A stretch of 64,000 bases of DNA from NORP294 sp047627915 (lineage in GTDB: Bacteria; Bacteroidota; Bacteroidia; Flavobacteriales_E; Vicingaceae): assembly GCA_047627915.1 (NCBI GenBank), contig JBLHTZ010000005.1:1-64000 (forward strand), read 5' to 3'. How positions within the stretch are numbered: position 1 is the stretch's first letter; each line of letters opens with the position of its first letter. This document shows positions 61,249 to 64,000 of this stretch, piece by piece. The notes under the pieces are model-generated. The model worked only from the letters and a program-made list of their open reading frames with translations, did no database searches and was not told where the DNA came from. A program made the translations under genes and the position numbers.

Positions 61249-62622
61249 TTATAGTTTTACTTGGGAACTTTGTCCCGATTCTATTTCAAATGATTCTTCC
61301 TTTGTGTATATGCTCAACCGCGAGTTTAAAGGGCGGAAAATAACTTTATAAGATCCAGGTTGCAGTACAATGGACTGTCTTGCACTGATGGAATTTAAGT
61401 TGCAAACCCAAACTAATTCTTCTCCTTTTTGTTGAAAAATACTACCATAACCTTTCGAACTCATTCCTATTGTAACTAGGCCCGCTTGAGGTATTTCTAC
61501 AGTAGTAGTCCTGCTTTGTGCTACATTGACTCCTTCAATATATGTTCTTGGGAGTGTCAAGATTTCTAAGTCGTACTTTCCGGTAATGTACTTTTGAATG
61601 TCTTCAAAATCTTGAACCACTAAGACTTCAGCCTCTTTCTCTTTTCGAACAATGGCCTTCAGATCTTTATATTCATTGTAGCCGTTCATTTTTAATTCCA
61701 ATTGACCTTGCGGGGCATCTAAAGCGATGGTGGTATGCTTTCCAGCCATTAATTTAATGTCTTTCTTTTCAACAGGGGGAATGGTATGAATTACTAGGTC
61801 ATAAGAACCAAGTGGATCAATCGGCAAGGTGTCTGGATTTCCTCTGCTGTCAATTGTATGCACAAAATTGTATCGAATTTGCTTTGAAAATGAATCGTAG
61901 AATGTCATTGGGACATTTGTTTCTGTAGGACGATTCAATTCATCTAATAAGTTTACTTGTGCAGTTGTATTGTTTAGCGCTTGGGAAATTACTATTCCTA
62001 ACACATCTTTGAACGTCTCTTCAGAAGTGGCATCGTAATAATTACCAACACATTTAAAAGCATCTATTACATCAGGTTCTAATCCCATTCCAATTACAAA
62101 CGGTTTTAATACAACACCTCTTTTTTGAAGTGCTAATGAAACTGCGCAAGGATCTCCATCGCATTCTTCAATACCATCGGTAATTAAAATAATTACATTT
62201 CTAGCATTCTTATCATCAGGAAAATCATACGCTGCCTGTTCTAACGAGTAAGCAATAAGCGTGGTGCCTTTCGGTCGAATAGATCCAAGTCGCTCAATGA
62301 TTTTATCGTGGTTCTTGGCAGAAAAAGGAACTTCTAGCTTAGTGTCTTTGCAATTTCTTCCATCAGACGTTACATTATTTTGATGCCCGTAAACTCTCAG
62401 CGCAACTTCTACATTTTCTGCAGATTTTAGGCTGTCTACAATCTCTCGTAATAATCTTGTTGCAATTTGTATTTTTTGACCATTATCCCAGCGGCCATAC
62501 ATGCTTTGAGAAGCATCAAAAACAAAAAGTATTCTAGTTTTTTGAGGTGCCGATTGTGCATTTGCAAAAGCAAAAGACAAGAGAAATGTAAAAAGAAAGG
62601 CGATATTTTTTAATACGCTCAT
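61249..62622 (-). CDS. Exported VWA-domain protein
   Basis: This 457-residue exported protein has a signal peptide (AFLFTFLLSFAFANAQ) and then a von Willebrand factor A domain. The metal-ion-dependent adhesion site is FDASQSMYGRWDNG (DxSxS) with LITDGIEECDGDPCAV. The second half is beta-rich, IgG-like (PLGSYDLVIHTIPPVEKKD and QAGLVTIGMSSKGYGSI). The start at 62622 matches the signal peptide; the longer frame to 62661 is rejected. It lies between the two halves of the split transketolase, with 2 bases before the C-terminal subunit gene. Confidence 0.88.
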   Translation of the reverse strand: MSVLKNIAFLFTFLLSFAFANAQSAPQKTRILFVFDASQSMYGRWDNGQKIQIATRLLREIVDSLKSAENVEVALRVYGHQNNVTSDGRNCKDTKLEVPFSAKNHDKIIERLGSIRPKGTTLIAYSLEQAAYDFPDDKNARNVIILITDGIEECDGDPCAVSLALQKRGVVLKPFVIGMGLEPDVIDAFKCVGNYYDATSEETFKDVLGIVISQALNNTTAQVNLLDELNRPTETNVPMTFYDSFSKQIRYNFVHTIDSRGNPDTLPIDPLGSYDLVIHTIPPVEKKDIKLMAGKHTTIALDAPQGQLELKMNGYNEYKDLKAIVRKEKEAEVLVVQDFEDIQKYITGKYDLEILTLPRTYIEGVNVAQSRTTTVEIPQAGLVTIGMSSKGYGSIFQQKGEELVWVCNLNSISARQSIVLQPGSYKVIFRPLNSRLSIYTKEESFEIESGQSSQVKL

Positions 62623-62670
62623 GCTTTGGTTTTTAAGAATTGGTAGTGCATAAAACAACAACCATACCTT

Positions 62671-63513
62671 TTAATAATCTCCCGCTGTTTCAGTTAATTG
62701 ACTCAATGCGTTGGCTAATTGCTCATCGTTTGGCGCAACACCATGCCATTTGTGCGAACCCATCATAAAGTCAACACCTGCTCCCATTTCAGTTGTCATT
62801 AAGATACAAATTGGCTTTCCGTTTCCTGTTTTAGCTTTTGCAGCTTTTAAACCGTTTACAGTTGCTTCCATGTTGTTGCCTTCCATCTCCATTACATCCC
62901 AACCAAATGCCTCAAACTTTGCTCTTAAGTTTCCTAAAGAAAGTACATCGTCAGTATCTCCATCAATTTGACGTTTGTTGTAATCTACAGTACAAATTAG
63001 GTTGTCTACTTTGTTATGCGCTGCAAACATAGCTGCTTCCCAAATCTGACCTTCTTGCAACTCTCCATCGCCATGCAAACAATATACTGTTTTGGTGTCT
63101 CCATTCATTTTCTTTGCCGTAGCAGCTCCTATAGCGGCTGACATCCCTTGGCCTAAAGAACCTGAGGCAATTCTGATGCCCGGCAGCCCTTCGTGTGTTG
63201 TAGGGTGACCTTGTAATCTAGAATCAATTTTTCTAAACGTACTTAACTCTGAAATTGGAAAAAATCCACTTCGAGCTAAAACACTATACCAAACAGGAGA
63301 AATATGTCCGTTTGATAAGAAGCATAAATCTTCATTTTTACCATCCATACTGAAATCAGTAGAGTAGTCCATAATTTCAAAATACAACGCAGTAAAGTAG
63401 TCCGCACAACCCAAAGAGCCGCCTGGGTGACCAGAGTTTACAGCGTGTACCATTCTTAAAATGTCACGTCGGACTTGCGATGCAGTGTTTTCTAATTCTT
63501 GAATTGAAGCCAT
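62671..63513 (-). CDS. Transketolase, N-terminal (thiamine-binding) subunit
   Basis: This N-terminal half of a split transketolase holds the thiamine diphosphate domain. The 280-residue subunit has VNSGHPGGSLGCADYFTALY, SNGHISPVWY, GSLGQGMSAAIGAATAKK and the cofactor-binding HGDGELQEGQIWEAAMFAAH. The start at MASIQELE (63513) is chosen over the longer frame from 63540. Both halves are required for activity. A gene for an exported protein lies between it and its partner, so expression is not a simple adjacent pair. Confidence 0.93.
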   Translation of the reverse strand: MASIQELENTASQVRRDILRMVHAVNSGHPGGSLGCADYFTALYFEIMDYSTDFSMDGKNEDLCFLSNGHISPVWYSVLARSGFFPISELSTFRKIDSRLQGHPTTHEGLPGIRIASGSLGQGMSAAIGAATAKKMNGDTKTVYCLHGDGELQEGQIWEAAMFAAHNKVDNLICTVDYNKRQIDGDTDDVLSLGNLRAKFEAFGWDVMEMEGNNMEATVNGLKAAKAKTGNGKPICILMTTEMGAGVDFMMGSHKWHGVAPNDEQLANALSQLTETAGDY

Positions 63514-63715
63514 GAAATTGGTGGTTTTTGTAAGCTTCAAAAATAACCGAATTTAAAAGAATTGCTAAGGAATGTTAATAAAAATTGATAACAGTTAGGT
63601 TCCTGTTTATCAGTATTAAATTCAATTGGCTTTCAAAATTAATGCAATGGAATTTTCTATGATTTTTTTTTATTTCATATTTCAGTTATCACCAAGATTT
63701 AAGAAATAGTATTTC

Positions 63716-63723
63716 TATCTTTG
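63716..63723 (+). promoter_or_regulatory. Possible -7 promoter box for ychF
   Basis: TATCTTTG fits TAnnTTTG and lies 23 bases before the ychF ATG. No clear -33 TTG is seen. The rest of the gap before it is AT-rich and carries nothing else recognisable. Confidence 0.4.
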
Positions 63724-63746
63724 CCGACCCTAAAAAAACGATTGTT

Positions 63747-64000
63747 ATGGCTTTAAAGTGTGGTATAGTAGGACTTCCTAATGTTGGAAAATCAACCTTA
63801 TTTAATTGTTTATCAAATGCGAAAGCTCAGTCGGCAAATTTTCCCTTTTGTACTATTGAGCCAAATATTGGTGTGATTACTGTTCCTGATGAACGCCTAA
63901 ATAAATTAGCTGATATTGTTGTGCCAGAGAATGTTCAACCTACAACAATTGATATTGTTGACATTGCAGGTTTGGTGAAAGGAGCCAGTAAGGGCGAAGG
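63747..64000 (+). CDS. ychF: Redox-regulated ATPase YchF, 5' end only
   Basis: The first 84 codons of YchF (Ola1), an Obg-related ATPase: MALKCGIVGLPNVGKSTLFN with the P-loop, NFPFCTIEPNIGVI switch region, then DIVDIAGLVKGAS at the G3 motif. The remainder is beyond the window edge. YchF binds ribosomes and is a general stress-linked ATPase. Confidence 0.95.
   Translation, partial: MALKCGIVGLPNVGKSTLFNCLSNAKAQSANFPFCTIEPNIGVITVPDERLNKLADIVVPENVQPTTIDIVDIAGLVKGASKGE

Overview
The window is a stretch of chromosome from a member of the Bacteroidota, most likely class Flavobacteriia. The evidence is a low-GC sequence with TAnnTTTG-type -7 promoter boxes and the small Bacteroidota-only DUF4295 protein between L33 and FtsY. 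A type IX secretion sorting tail, a relic gliding-motility C-terminal (CHU_C) domain, a bacillithiol enzyme (BshC) and a two-gene split transketolase point the same way. Most of the sequence is ordinary core genome; no prophage, CRISPR array, integrase or transposase was seen.

Layout. 1-87 is the 3' end of a 5S rRNA gene and its terminator. 220-6099 holds a frameshifted secreted aminopeptidase P, then rpmG, DUF4295, ftsY, rimO and bshC. 6119-14800 carries an iron alcohol dehydrogenase, mazG, an outer-membrane barrel, an ABC-F ATPase, a TPR lipoprotein, recA, bcp and nth. 14.8-16.6 kb holds a type IX-secreted protein whose start is out of frame, followed by an array of degenerate palindromic repeats. 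16.6-27.2 kb holds an ECF sigma factor, uvrA, a CHU_C gene fragment, a mechanosensitive channel, an M23/LysM peptidase, an AIM24 protein and lipoproteins. A tRNA-His lies at 27.27 kb.

29.5-33.3 kb is the most distinctive region: a tight four-gene unit encoding a GNAT acetyltransferase, an alanine/ornithine-type PLP racemase, an M20 amidohydrolase and a second, atypical alanine racemase. It lies behind about 500 bp of non-coding DNA that may itself encode a small RNA. The gene set suggests N-acylated or D-amino-acid chemistry.

33.5-37.2 kb is a minus-strand tRNA-maturation cluster (miaA, cca, a TnpR-passenger-family protein, a TPR protein and a degenerate Sua5/YrdC homologue). 37.3-43.1 kb includes a DUF4294 protein, an isoprenylcysteine-methyltransferase-like protein, hbd, a polyprenyl-phosphate sugar transferase, a lipoprotein and a Gfo/Idh dehydrogenase. 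43.2-54.6 kb is housekeeping and conserved hypothetical genes, including a divergent NRAMP-like transporter and a 43-residue membrane protein coupled to a DnaQ-like exonuclease. 55.4-59.1 kb is a phenylacetyl-CoA epoxidase operon (paaEABCD) with an inserted spacer between paaA and paaB. 59.3-60.2 kb is a tandem triplet of TRL-like lipoproteins. 60.3-63.5 kb is a split transketolase with a von Willebrand factor A gene between its halves. The window ends inside ychF.

Several calls move the start downstream of the longest reading frame, because the longer frame runs through a terminator hairpin or promoter box, or because a signal peptide begins at the later methionine. Family names come from recognition of conserved motifs; no database search was run.
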